From: JACOTK01 sp963743945
GTDB taxonomy: Bacteria; Actinomycetota; Acidimicrobiia; Acidimicrobiales; CADCSY01
DNA length: 64,000 bases
Direction: 5' to 3'
Assembly (NCBI GenBank): GCA_963743945.1
Contig: CAVURO010000006.1
Location: forward strand, 53,018 to 117,017
Position numbers and translations under genes: made by a program. The notes below the pieces were generated by a model, which was not told the DNA's origin, ran no database searches, and saw only the letters and a program-made list of their open reading frames with translations. Each line of letters begins with the position of its first letter. Within the stretch, counting starts at the first letter, position 1. Shown here in pieces: positions 44,932 through 53,243 of the stretch.

Positions 44932-45005
44932 GCAGCGAAACAGGAGATGCAGCGAAACAGGAGAGGAAGCGGACAAGAAAGTGGACAAGTAGTGGACAAG
45001 TAGTG
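44932..45005. repeat. Intergenic short tandem repeats (17-bp and 11-bp units)
   Basis: GCAGCGAAACAGGAGA at 44932-44947 repeats at 44949-44964, a 17-base period. Directly after come 11-base units, GTGGACAAGTA at 44981-44991 and 44992-45002, with a degenerate CGGACAAGAAA before them. On the minus strand these read TTGTCCAC, close to the DnaA-box core. They lie in the 272-base gap between divergent peptidase and SDR genes; nothing else is seen in that gap. Confidence 0.7.
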
Positions 45006-45139
45006 GCACCGGACCAAGGGTGTGGAGGCGGGGAGGCCCGAGAGAAAGGGCCTTGTAGGCAGTCCCCGGGGGGCTTAGGTTGAGGTGCGCATGGCACTCA
45101 TGTCGTGGAAGCCGTTCGATGATCGGCGGGAGGGGGCGC

Positions 45140-45910
45140 ATGATGGGCAAGCTTGACGGCAAGGTCGCTCTCATCACGGGAGCGGCGAGAGGGCAGGGTG
45201 AAGCCGAGGCCAGACTGTTCGTGGAGGAGGGCGCTCGGGTGGTCATGGCCGACGTGCTCGACGGCGAGGGACAGGTGGTGGCCAAGGATCTCGGTGACGC
45301 AGCCCGATACTGCCATCTGGATGTGACCAGCGAGGTCGGGTGGACCGCGGCGGTCGATCTGGCGACATCGGAGTTCGGGCGCCTGGATGTGCTGGTGAAC
45401 AACGCGGGCATCTTCCGCCTCTCACCGTTGGCCGCGACATCGATCGACGACTACATGGCGGTGATCAACGTCAACCAGGTGGGGGTCTTCCTGGGCATGA
45501 GGGCGGTGATACCGGCGATGACCGCCAATCGCAGCGGTTCGATCGTGAACATCTCGTCCATCGACGGCCTGGTAGGTATGGCCGCATCGGTCTCCTACGT
45601 CGCGAGCAAGTTCGCGGTGCGGGGCATGACCAAGGTGGCCGCGCTCGAGTTGGGCTCCTTCGGTATTCGGGTCAACTCGATCCACCCTGGGGGCATCGAC
45701 ACGCCCATGATCCAGATCGATGGCATCGACCCGGCGCTCCTGGACCAGATGATGAGCCAACGGGTACCGCTCGGGCGGGTCGGAAAGCCGATCGAGATCG
45801 CCCGGATGGCGGCGTTCCTGGCCTCGGACGACAGCTCCTATTCCACGGGCTCGGAGTTCGTGGCCGACGGCGGCATGACAGCCGGGTTCGGGATGCCCGG
45901 AGCGCACTGA
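45140..45910 (+). CDS. Short-chain dehydrogenase/reductase
   Basis: About 256 aa. NAD(H) site GKVALITGAARGQGEAEARL, VVMADVLDGEGQ; NNAG motif (VLVNNAGIFRLSPL); catalytic Ser-Tyr-Lys in NISSIDG and SYVASKFAVRGMTK; C-terminal HPGGIDTPM and SEFVADGGMT. Similar to 3-alpha/20-beta-hydroxysteroid dehydrogenases. ATG 45140 or 45143, with GAGGGGG ahead. Substrate inferred only loosely as steroid or acyl. Confidence 0.87.
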   Translation: MMGKLDGKVALITGAARGQGEAEARLFVEEGARVVMADVLDGEGQVVAKDLGDAARYCHLDVTSEVGWTAAVDLATSEFGRLDVLVNNAGIFRLSPLAATSIDDYMAVINVNQVGVFLGMRAVIPAMTANRSGSIVNISSIDGLVGMAASVSYVASKFAVRGMTKVAALELGSFGIRVNSIHPGGIDTPMIQIDGIDPALLDQMMSQRVPLGRVGKPIEIARMAAFLASDDSSYSTGSEFVADGGMTAGFGMPGAH

Positions 45911-45971
45911 GCATCGTGCATGCGCGCGGTAGGGTCTTTCACGGCCTCTGGGGTTCGGACCTCGCGTCCTG

Positions 45972-46003
45972 CTGCTGAGACTCGGTTGTCGAGTCCTCAG
46001 CAG
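45972..46003. terminator. Hairpin between convergent SDR and egtD
   Basis: CTGCTGAGACTCG (45972-45984) pairs with CGAGTCCTCAGCAG (45990-46003), with one bulged base and loop GTTGT. It overlaps the egtD stop codon (45997-45999). Likely bidirectional terminator. Confidence 0.6.
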
Positions 46004-47028
46004 TAGGGAGTCGAAAGGGTCAGCAGGAAGTCCTCGTCGGTGTCGACCCAGGCTCCAACGAGCTGCAGGCCGACCGCAGCCAGTTCATCGGTCACCTGCG
46101 CTCGGGTGAACTTGGCGCTGATCTCGGTCAGCAACTCGTCCCCCATGGCGAAGTCGACGACGAGATCACAGGCGGGAATCGTCACGCGTTGATCGATGAG
46201 TGATCGCAGTCGCATCTCGATCCAACGTGCCTCGTCGTTCCAGACGGCAACGTGCTCGAATCGTTCGACGACGAAATTCGCACCCAGCTCGCGATTGAGC
46301 ACGTGAAGGAGGTTGAGGTTGAACTCCGCGGTCACACCCTGGGCATCGTCGTAGGCGGCCACCAATCGCTCCGGACTCTTCAGGAGATCGGTCCCCAGGA
46401 GGAAGGAGTCGCCTGACTCGAGTTGGCAGTCGAGATCGAAGAAGAAGCGTGACCGTTCGCCAGGTGTGAGGTTGCCGATGGTGCCGCCGAGAAAGGCCAC
46501 CAGGCGCCTGCCTCCTCGGGGAAGGGCGTCGAGGTGGTGATGGAAGTCGCCCACCACGGCTCGCACGGCGACGCCCGGATAGGCATGCGCGATGCCCTCG
46601 GCGGCCTCACGGAGGATCTCCTCGGACACGTCGAGGGGCACGAAGGTGCCAAGTCTGCCGCGTTCCGACAAGGCATCGAGCAGGAGCCGGGTCTTCTCCG
46701 AGGTGCCCGAGCCCAACTCGATGAGCACGTCGGCATCGGCCAGGTCGGCGATCGTGCCGGCATGGGCGGCAAGGATCGCCCGCTCGGTTCGAGTGGGGTA
46801 GTACTCGGCAAGTCGGGTGATCTCGTCGAAGAGCCTGCTGCCGCGCTCGTCGTAGAACCACACCGGCGAGAGCCGCCGCGGCGACGCGGTCAGGCCGGTG
46901 CGGACGTCCTCGATGAGCGTGGCCCGCAACTCGTCGGGCTTGAGCCTGATGTCGATGTCGATGTCGAGTTCGGGGACCTGAGAACGGTGGGAGTCGCGGC
47001 TGTGCATCGGGCCTGCATCGGGGGTCAT
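45997..47028 (-). CDS. egtD: Ergothioneine biosynthesis: histidine N-alpha-methyltransferase EgtD
   Basis: 343-aa enzyme making hercynine from histidine with three SAM. Marks: SPVWFYDERGSRLFDEITRLAEYYPTRTE (in part), LIELGSGTSEKTRLLLD, FVPLDVSEE, and VAFLGGTIGNLTPGERSRF. ATG 47028 overlaps the egtB stop (ATGA). The end has DEDFLLTLSTPYC. Second gene of an egtB-egtD operon. Confidence 0.95.
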   Translation of the reverse strand: MTPDAGPMHSRDSHRSQVPELDIDIDIRLKPDELRATLIEDVRTGLTASPRRLSPVWFYDERGSRLFDEITRLAEYYPTRTERAILAAHAGTIADLADADVLIELGSGTSEKTRLLLDALSERGRLGTFVPLDVSEEILREAAEGIAHAYPGVAVRAVVGDFHHHLDALPRGGRRLVAFLGGTIGNLTPGERSRFFFDLDCQLESGDSFLLGTDLLKSPERLVAAYDDAQGVTAEFNLNLLHVLNRELGANFVVERFEHVAVWNDEARWIEMRLRSLIDQRVTIPACDLVVDFAMGDELLTEISAKFTRAQVTDELAAVGLQLVGAWVDTDEDFLLTLSTPYC

Positions 47029-48278
47029 GATCCCTGCGCCAGACGTAGGCCACTGAAGGCCCACCGGGCGTGGGGCGGAAAGAAGTTGCGATAGGTGAGG
47101 CGGCCATGTCCGGGAGGGGTGATGCAGGCGCTGCCCCTCAGCACGTGTTGGTTCACCATGAACTTGCCGTTGTACTCACCGACGGCACCCGGGGCAGGGC
47201 GAAAGCCCGGATAGCCCGTGTACGGGCTGGCGGTCCACTGCCACAGGGAAGCCATCCATTGGTTGGACCCGTCGGAGGCAGCGGCCAGGGTTTCCCATTC
47301 GGCTTCGGTGGGAAGGCGCATACCAACCCACCGGGCGTAGGCGTCCGCCTCGTACCAGCTGATGTGCATGACCGGCTCGTCCGGTTCGATCGGGGTCATG
47401 CCCGCCAGGCCGAAGGTCTCCCACCCGGTGTCGGTGCGTTCCCAGTAGAGCGGGGATTCCCATCCGCCGGTCTTCACGGCGGCCCAGCCGTCAGAGGTCC
47501 ACAACTCCGCCCGGCGGTATCCACCTCCATCCATGAAGGCAAGCCAGTCGGCGTTGGTGACGAGCGCGCTGCAGAGTCGGAACGGCTCGAGGTGGACGCG
47601 GTGGCGAGGGCCCTCGTTGTCGAAGGCGAATCGATCGGACGCGGCGTGATCATGGCCAATCTCGACCAACCCTCCCGGGTGTGCCAACCACTGAGGCGTG
47701 CGGCTCGGAGTTGGGTTGGGGGTCAGGTCCACGCCGCCGTGAACACGTGTTGGTGCATAGGCGGGACGCAGGGGGTTCGACCAGAGGACGTGTTTGATGT
47801 CCATCAGGAGCAGTTCCTGATGCTGTTGCTCGTGATGGAGCCCGAGCTCGACGAGCTCGATGGTCTCCGAGCTCAGGGGACGTTCGAAGAGGTCCGCCAT
47901 GGCGGCATCGACGTGGTCTCGGTAGGCGCCGATCTCCTGGGCGCCCGGTCGGGACAGGAGTCCACGCTCGTGGCGAGCGTGCCTCGGGCCTGCGGCTTCG
48001 TAGTACGAGTTGAAGAGGTAGCCGAATGCGGGGTGAAATTCCTGGTAGCTCGCCATCAGCGGGCGAAGGAGGAAGGTCTCGAAGAACCACGAGGTGTGGG
48101 CACGGTGCCATTTGGTGGGACTGACATCGGGCATCGACTGGATGGTCTGATCCTCGGGTGAGAGGGGGGCTGCCAACACATCGGTCGACGTGCGGACCCG
48201 TTGGAATCTCTCCGCGAGGGTGTCTTCGAGTGAAAGGCCGACGGACGCGAGGGTGCTGGTTGCTTGGCTGGTAGGCAT
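47025..48278 (-). CDS. egtB: Ergothioneine biosynthesis: iron sulfoxide synthase EgtB
   Basis: 417-aa non-haem iron enzyme joining hercynine and a thiol. The DinB-like N-terminal part has KWHRAHTSWFFETFLL and iron ligands HHEQQHQELLLMD (HxxxHxE); the FGE-sulfatase domain follows with FDNEGPRHRVHLEPF, RLPTEAEWE and GHGRLTYRNFFPPHARWAFSGLRLA (in part). No egtA, egtC or egtE lies next to it. Confidence 0.94.
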   Translation of the reverse strand: MPTSQATSTLASVGLSLEDTLAERFQRVRTSTDVLAAPLSPEDQTIQSMPDVSPTKWHRAHTSWFFETFLLRPLMASYQEFHPAFGYLFNSYYEAAGPRHARHERGLLSRPGAQEIGAYRDHVDAAMADLFERPLSSETIELVELGLHHEQQHQELLLMDIKHVLWSNPLRPAYAPTRVHGGVDLTPNPTPSRTPQWLAHPGGLVEIGHDHAASDRFAFDNEGPRHRVHLEPFRLCSALVTNADWLAFMDGGGYRRAELWTSDGWAAVKTGGWESPLYWERTDTGWETFGLAGMTPIEPDEPVMHISWYEADAYARWVGMRLPTEAEWETLAAASDGSNQWMASLWQWTASPYTGYPGFRPAPGAVGEYNGKFMVNQHVLRGSACITPPGHGRLTYRNFFPPHARWAFSGLRLAQGS

Positions 48279-48410
48279 CGGCTGAGTCTCCGTCTTTCAG
48301 GCCAACCTTGTCGGAAACGCTAGGATTGAAACGCCCTGCTCATGGTCTGAGCCAACAGCTTTACCGGTTCATCGTGAGAGAACAAGGCGCCGTGTCGGGT
48401 TCACGGACAC

Positions 48411-48487
48411 GGGGACGTAGCTCAGTTGGCTAGAGCACCTGCTTTGCAAGCAGGGGGTCGTGGGTTCGATTCCCATCGTCTCCACCA
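48411..48487 (+). tRNA. tRNA-Ala (TGC anticodon)
   Basis: Cloverleaf with acceptor GGGGACG/CGTCTCC (one G-T pair), D-arm AGCTCAGTTGGCTAGAGC, anticodon loop TTTGCAA (TGC), and T-arm GTGGGTTCGATTCCCAT. The 3' CCA is encoded (48485-48487), unlike in the tRNA-Ile at 37.5 kb. Confidence 0.97.
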
Positions 48488-48571
48488 GAAAGGTCCTGGT
48501 CAGTGCACCTGGTGCGGGACGCGGCGGCGGACGGGGAGATGAGCAGTGGCCGGCCGGCGGCAGGTACTCGC

Positions 48572-49207
48572 TTACACGGAGTCCGTCTTCGTGGCGGCGA
48601 TGAGAACGTCGTAGGTCATCGCCGCGGTGTGCAACGCCGTGGGGCGCGGCGTTCGCAGGCCATCGAGGGCGATGTCGAGCTGCCGTTGCCAAGCCGGCGG
48701 CCCGAGGTGCACCACCCGCCCGAGCGCCATGAGCAGCAGGTGGATGTCGACCGCCGTCACGTCGGGCCGCAGCACCGCTGCCGTCTGTGCACGGTCGACA
48801 AGTGCCTCGATGACCGGCCGCATTCGCCGGCGACACTCGCGCACGTTCGCCGTGTCCCCCAGGACCGCACCGAAGCTGTCGAGCAGCGCTCGGTGGGCAG
48901 CGTGGCGCCGCAAGGCATCCTGCAGGAACTGCCGCAGGTCCTCCCATGGGTCGTCAGTGCCAACCGTCTGGGCCGCTTGAGCCCATTCGGCGACGTCGTC
49001 GCGGATCACGGCGTCGAGCAGGGCCTCCTTGGTCGGAAAGTGCCGGTACAGCGTCCCCACCCCGACCGCGGCTGCTCGGGCGATCTCCCGCACGTCAACG
49101 CCGGCGCCCCGCTCGGCGAAGACCTTCGCTGCCTCGCGCAGAATCCGCGCCCGGTTCGCTGCGGCATCACGGCGGAGCACGGGCTCATCGGTCAATACGG
49201 TCACCAA
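48572..49207 (-). CDS. TetR family transcriptional regulator
   Basis: 211 aa. HTH: ILREAAKVFAERGAGVDVREIARAAAVGVGTLYRHFPTKEAL (in part). The C-terminal domain is the SBP65/TetR_C type (DDPWEDLRQFLQDALRRHAAH). GTG start at 49207. Divergent from the frame-broken small gene and cfa, which it probably controls through the operator-like dyad at 49214-49245. Confidence 0.88.
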   Translation of the reverse strand: MVTVLTDEPVLRRDAAANRARILREAAKVFAERGAGVDVREIARAAAVGVGTLYRHFPTKEALLDAVIRDDVAEWAQAAQTVGTDDPWEDLRQFLQDALRRHAAHRALLDSFGAVLGDTANVRECRRRMRPVIEALVDRAQTAAVLRPDVTAVDIHLLLMALGRVVHLGPPAWQRQLDIALDGLRTPRPTALHTAAMTYDVLIAATKTDSV

Positions 49208-49213
49208 CTCACC

Positions 49214-49245
49214 TTAGCGGAACAACCGCTCCGTTTTTTCGCTAA
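49214..49245. promoter_or_regulatory. Candidate TetR operator
   Basis: TTAGCG (49214-49219) and CGCTAA (49240-49245) form the ends of a 32-base dyad between the divergent TetR and the 49300 gene, with AAC/GTT inside. TetR family repressors typically bind such dyads next to their own start. Inference from position and symmetry. Confidence 0.4.
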
Positions 49246-49299
49246 AGTGTCGGAACAGGCGGGTCCGTCGAGGGATCGCGCCGAGGAGGGGAGGACCCC

Positions 49300-49586
49300 G
49301 TGGGCCGCTACCTGACCGCGGTGAAGGTGGACTTCGACGCCTACCGGCAGGCGCTCCGACCGTCGCCGTTCTGGACCGGCGCCAGGAGACGCAGACGATC
49401 GGCGGCGCCAACGTGACCCGCGCCGACACCGCGACTGGAGCATGCCGCTTGCGTGCCAACTTCGAGCTGATCGACCTCCGCTGGTTCCGCGGCGTGCTGA
49501 TCGCCCGGGCGTTCGAGCTCGCCACCACCGAGGTTGTGCAGTCCAGCGTCGAGCAGTACACCGCGGCAGAAGGGAGACGATTGTGA
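49300..49586 (+). CDS. Small gene upstream of cfa, frame broken, unknown
   Basis: GTG 49300 has a strong ribosome site (GAGGAGGGGAGG). It reads MGRYLTAVKVDFDAYRQALR to about 49383, then the frame fails. One base off, the reading continues as QETQTIGGANVTRADTA and FELIDLRWFRGVLIARAF to TGA 49584-49586, which overlaps the cfa start (TTGTGA). A joined product of about 95 aa is not recognised. Coupling to cfa suggests a real gene with one missing base or a recent mutation. Confidence 0.5.
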
Positions 49587-50950
49587 CCATCGCAGCGCAA
49601 GACCTGCAGCAACGCACAACCCGATCGGACGGCCCGACGGCTCCGCCGGGCAGGCGTCAAGGGCCAGATCGCCGGCCTGGGCAGGCGCCGGAGCGCCCGG
49701 TCGCGGCGGTCATCGAACCGATGGTCGCGGCGCTGACGGGAGCGCTACCCGTGCGGGTGGAGTTGTGGGACGGCAGCGGGTTCGGGCCGGCTGACGGCGC
49801 AGGGACCCTGCGGGTGCGCACGGCCGATGCGGTCCGCCGGATCCTGTGGGCGCCCGGCGAGCTCGGTGTCGCGAGAGCCTTTGTTGCCGGCGACCTGGAC
49901 TTCGAGGGCGAACTGATTGCGTTGATCGCCGAGCTTCGCCCCGCCGGCCGCCGACTCCCTCGTGATGCGCGGGCCCTTCCCGCCGTACTCCGCGCCGCGC
50001 GCGAGCTGGACCTGGTGGGGCGCCCGGTCCCGCCGCCCGCGGAGGAGGCAAAGCCGCGCCTGTGGCGTCACACAAAGCGCCGTGACGCCGCCGCGATCAG
50101 CCATCACTATGACGTCGGAAACGACTTCTACAAGTTGGTCCTCGGTGAAGCCATGACCTACTCGTGTGCCCGGTTCACCGAGCCCGACACCACGCTCGAG
50201 GAAGCGCAATCAGCGAAGCACGAGCTGATCTGTCGCAAGCTCGGCCTCCACCAGCGACCCGGCATGCGGCTCCTCGACGTCGGATGTGGCTGGGGGTCGA
50301 TGGCCATGCACGCCGCAGCCAATCACGACGCTCGCGTGGTGGGCATCACCATCAGCCGCGAACAGGCAGGGTACGCCCGTGAGCGGGTCAAGGCGGCGGG
50401 TCTCGGCGATGCGGTGGAGATTCGCCTCCAGGACTATCGGGACCTGCGGCGCGAGCAGTTCGACGCCATCTCCTCGATCGGCATGTTCGAGCACGTCGGC
50501 AAGCGCCGCATGTCCGATTACTTCTCAAACCTGCATGGGTTGCTTCGGCCCGGCGGGCGGCTCCTGAACCACGCCATCTCCTCCGTCAGCGGTTCCAAGC
50601 TAAGCGCCCGCAGCTTCACCTACCGCTACGTGTTCCCCGACGCCGAGCTCATCGACGTCGGCGATGTCGCCCTCGCCATGGAACATGCCGGCTTCGAGGT
50701 GCGCGACGTCGAATCGCTCCGAGAGCACTACGCCCAGACCCTGCGCCACTGGGTCGCCAACCTTCAGGACCACTGGGCGCGGGCGGTCGAGCTTGTCGGC
50801 GAGGGACGAGCCCGGGTGTGGCTGCTCTACATGGCCGCCTCTGCCATCGGGTTCGAAGACGGCGGGCTCAGCGTCCACCAGGCACTCGGCGTCGTGCCCG
50901 ACTCCGATGGCACGAGCGGCATGCCTCGCACCCGCCGAGCCTGGAACTGA
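49583..50950 (+). CDS. Cyclopropane-fatty-acyl-phospholipid synthase family methyltransferase
   Basis: 455-aa SAM-dependent lipid methyltransferase. The N-terminal domain binds phospholipid; the catalytic half shows AISHHYDVGNDFYKLVLGEAMTYSCA (in part), LDVGCGWGSMAMHAA, VGITISREQ, SSIGMFEHVG, and a C-terminal ESLREHYAQTLRHWVANL. GTG 49583 is coupled to the upstream small gene. Members make cyclopropane or methyl-branched lipids (known); the exact product is open. Confidence 0.9.
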   Translation: MTIAAQDLQQRTTRSDGPTAPPGRRQGPDRRPGQAPERPVAAVIEPMVAALTGALPVRVELWDGSGFGPADGAGTLRVRTADAVRRILWAPGELGVARAFVAGDLDFEGELIALIAELRPAGRRLPRDARALPAVLRAARELDLVGRPVPPPAEEAKPRLWRHTKRRDAAAISHHYDVGNDFYKLVLGEAMTYSCARFTEPDTTLEEAQSAKHELICRKLGLHQRPGMRLLDVGCGWGSMAMHAAANHDARVVGITISREQAGYARERVKAAGLGDAVEIRLQDYRDLRREQFDAISSIGMFEHVGKRRMSDYFSNLHGLLRPGGRLLNHAISSVSGSKLSARSFTYRYVFPDAELIDVGDVALAMEHAGFEVRDVESLREHYAQTLRHWVANLQDHWARAVELVGEGRARVWLLYMAASAIGFEDGGLSVHQALGVVPDSDGTSGMPRTRRAWN

Positions 50951-50982
50951 CATCCATGCACCCCGGTGCGTGCTTGTCCGTG

Positions 50983-51645
50983 TCAGGTGGATTCGGTTGC
51001 GACGATCTGGGCCACTGGTGACTGGCGGAATGCGTTGAAGAACGCTCGTACCGCGCTGCGGGAACCGGTCATCTCGATCTCACCGCGGCGTTGGGCGTCG
51101 GCAAGGGAGGTGTGGCCGAGGTAGGTGCGGTAGAGCGCGGGGCGGTCGGTACTGATGGTGACGTCGACATCGAACCCCGGGTCAGCCAGGCAGATCGAGG
51201 CCTCGTCTTCGACGACGATCCAGTAGCGGCGCGGGTGGTCGGTGAACGGCACGTACACGGTGAAGCGCGGGCGCGGGAGCCCGGTGGTGTCGAGCCGGCG
51301 GTGCAGCCACCACAGCAGCAGATCCGGATCGAGTTCGTCGGCGGCAGGTTCACCGAAGGTCCAGCGCGCACCCCACGTCGCGAGCCCGAACACGACCGGC
51401 TCGAGGTCTCGGCCTGATTCGGTCAGCTGATACGAACCGTCGTGTTGCTGCTCGATGACGCCGGCGGACACGAGCCGGCGCAGGCGCCGGGTGAGGAGCG
51501 CTCGTGACAATCCGGGGTTGCCGCGGATCAGCTCGTTGAACCGAGTCGTCCCCGTGAGCAGATCCCGGACGATGTGGATCGTCCACCGGTCGCCGAGCAC
51601 CTCGGCCGTGCGCGAGATCGGGCAGTACTGACCGTACGAATTCAC
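50983..51645 (-). CDS. HxlR family regulator with C-terminal SCP2-like domain
   Basis: 220 aa. The N-terminal winged helix reads YCPISRTAEVLGDRWTIHIVRDLLTG, TRFNELIRGNPGLSRALLTRRL; the HxlR Cys9 is present. The C-terminal half (FTVYVPFTDHPRRYWIVVED, FDVDVTISTDRPALYRTYLG) resembles sterol-carrier SCP2. Divergent from the cupin gene, which it likely regulates. Confidence 0.85.
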   Translation of the reverse strand: MNSYGQYCPISRTAEVLGDRWTIHIVRDLLTGTTRFNELIRGNPGLSRALLTRRLRRLVSAGVIEQQHDGSYQLTESGRDLEPVVFGLATWGARWTFGEPAADELDPDLLLWWLHRRLDTTGLPRPRFTVYVPFTDHPRRYWIVVEDEASICLADPGFDVDVTISTDRPALYRTYLGHTSLADAQRRGEIEMTGSRSAVRAFFNAFRQSPVAQIVATEST

Positions 51646-51660
51646 TGCCCAAACCTTACC

Positions 51661-51677
51661 GGTTCAGTATTGGAACT
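51661..51677. promoter_or_regulatory. Candidate HxlR operator
   Basis: GGTTCAGTATTGGAAC with GTTC (51662-51665) and GAAC (51673-51676) arms lies 16 bases from the HxlR start in the divergent gap. HxlR proteins typically bind dyads in such gaps. Inference. Confidence 0.35.
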
Positions 51678-51760
51678 ATCCGCCGATGGGTCTGTCGTCT
51701 TGAGTGAGGACATCACCGCCGCGCCGTCCGGCGCGTCCGAACCCACGGGAGCAAGACAGC

Positions 51761-52147
51761 ATGCACATCTCCAAGGACGACATCCCCGCCAAGATCGACG
51801 TCCCCGGCGCCGTGGCCCGCCAGGCCCTCGAGTTCGGCGACCCCTCGGCGTTCTCGTCGCTCGGGGCCGAGTACTTCACCCTCGACACCGGCACCGACAT
51901 CGCCCCGCTGCTCGCAGGGCTCGCCGACGATGCCTGCCACGCTCCCCACTGGGGGTTCATGATCTCCGGACAGATCGTCGTCACCTACACCGATGGCACC
52001 GAGGAGATCTGCAGCAGCCAGGACCTGTTCTATTGGCCCGCCGGTCACAGCGTCCGCGTCGTGGAAGCTGCCGACGTGATCTTGTTCAGCCCGCAGGCCG
52101 AACACGGCGCCGTCATGGACCACATGCTCGCCAAGATGGCCGGATGA
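51761..52147 (+). CDS. Cupin-like small protein
   Basis: 128 aa predicted as a beta barrel. Cupin-like motifs APHWGFMISGQIVVTYTDG and DLFYWPAGHSVRVVEAADVILF have His and Glu near the places of metal ligands. ATG 51761 after GGGAGC; the longer frame upstream is not supported. Divergent from the HxlR regulator. Function unknown; may sense or modify a small molecule. Confidence 0.7.
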   Translation: MHISKDDIPAKIDVPGAVARQALEFGDPSAFSSLGAEYFTLDTGTDIAPLLAGLADDACHAPHWGFMISGQIVVTYTDGTEEICSSQDLFYWPAGHSVRVVEAADVILFSPQAEHGAVMDHMLAKMAG

Positions 52148-52201
52148 CGGAACCGCTTTTCAGGCGTAGCAGTTCCTGACGCCGCCGCGGTTGGCTGCCC
52201 C

Positions 52202-53158
52202 TCAGTTTCCCTGGAGGGCGGGCATCACCTGGTCGGCGACCAAGGAGAGATGATCGAGATCGGTCGTGTCCAGCACTTGAAGGTAGATCCGCCGCGCACC
52301 TTCTGCGACGTAGGCCTCGATTCTGGCCAAGGCTTCGTGTGGGAGCCCCGCCGCGCCGTTGGTCCTGATCTCGGCCGGCTCTCGGCGGATGTTGCCTGCC
52401 CGGCGGGTGAACTCCCCCTCATCGGCTCCAACGCACAGAGCAAGAGCCGCAGAGAAGCGCATGGTCTTGGGGTCACGGCCGATTGCGTCGCAGGCGGCCC
52501 GAACGCCGCTGCACCGGTCGACGAATGTCTCCAGTGGGACAAAGGGCAGGTTGAACTCGTCGGCCCACTCGGCGGCGATCCGCGGCGTGCGCACGCGCCC
52601 TTGACCGCCGATGATGAGCGGTGGGTTGGGGCGCTGGGCAGGCTTTGGAAGAGCGGGCGAGTTCTCCACCGTGTAATGCCTGCCGCTGAACGAGAAGTGC
52701 TCGCCGTCGGGTGTGCGCCACAGGCCGAAGATGACCGCAAGCTGCTCCTCCAGCATGTCGAAGCGCTCCGGGGTGGAGGGGAATGGAATGCCGTAGGCCC
52801 AGTGCTCGATGGGAAACCAGCCGGCGCCAAGACTGAAGTCCACCCGCCCGCCACTCATGGCATCGACCTGCGCAACGGCGACGGCGAGAGGGCCGGGTCT
52901 GCGAAACGTGACCGGCGTGATCAGTGAGCCGAGCCGAAGCCTCGTGGTGTCGCGGGCCAGGCCGGCAAGGGTTGTCCAGGTGTCGAGTGGGCCTGGTCCC
53001 GGGTCGATTCCTCCCATCATGAGGTAGTGATCCGAGGAGAAGAAACCGGCGAAGCCCAACGATTCGGCATGGATGGCCAGAGCGCGAAGCTGCTCATAGG
53101 TGGCGCCCTGTTGTGGTTCAACCATGATGTGCAATTCGACGGAGGACGAAGCAGGCAT
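52202..53158 (-). CDS. LLM-class F420-dependent oxidoreductase
   Basis: 318-aa TIM-barrel luciferase-like enzyme. HAESLGFAGFFSSDHYLMM, TTRLRLGSLITPVTFRRPGPLA, SGGRVDFSLGAGW, PLIIGGQGRVRTPRIAAEWADEFN (in part). Family members in actinobacteria mostly use coenzyme F420. Substrate unknown. Confidence 0.85.
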   Translation of the reverse strand: MPASSSVELHIMVEPQQGATYEQLRALAIHAESLGFAGFFSSDHYLMMGGIDPGPGPLDTWTTLAGLARDTTRLRLGSLITPVTFRRPGPLAVAVAQVDAMSGGRVDFSLGAGWFPIEHWAYGIPFPSTPERFDMLEEQLAVIFGLWRTPDGEHFSFSGRHYTVENSPALPKPAQRPNPPLIIGGQGRVRTPRIAAEWADEFNLPFVPLETFVDRCSGVRAACDAIGRDPKTMRFSAALALCVGADEGEFTRRAGNIRREPAEIRTNGAAGLPHEALARIEAYVAEGARRIYLQVLDTTDLDHLSLVADQVMPALQGN

Positions 53159-53243
53159 GGCCTCAATCTAGGAGCGGCAACCGACCCGGTGTCGAACGAC
53201 TGCCGGCCGGCGACCGTGTCGGTGGTCGGCTACGGTCCACGCA

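Noticed and set aside
48369..48947. Minus-strand open frame across tRNA-Ala with 'MGIEPTTPCLQSRCSSQLSYVP'
   Set aside because: Also the known artefact of reading a tRNA in reverse, and it overlaps the real TetR gene.
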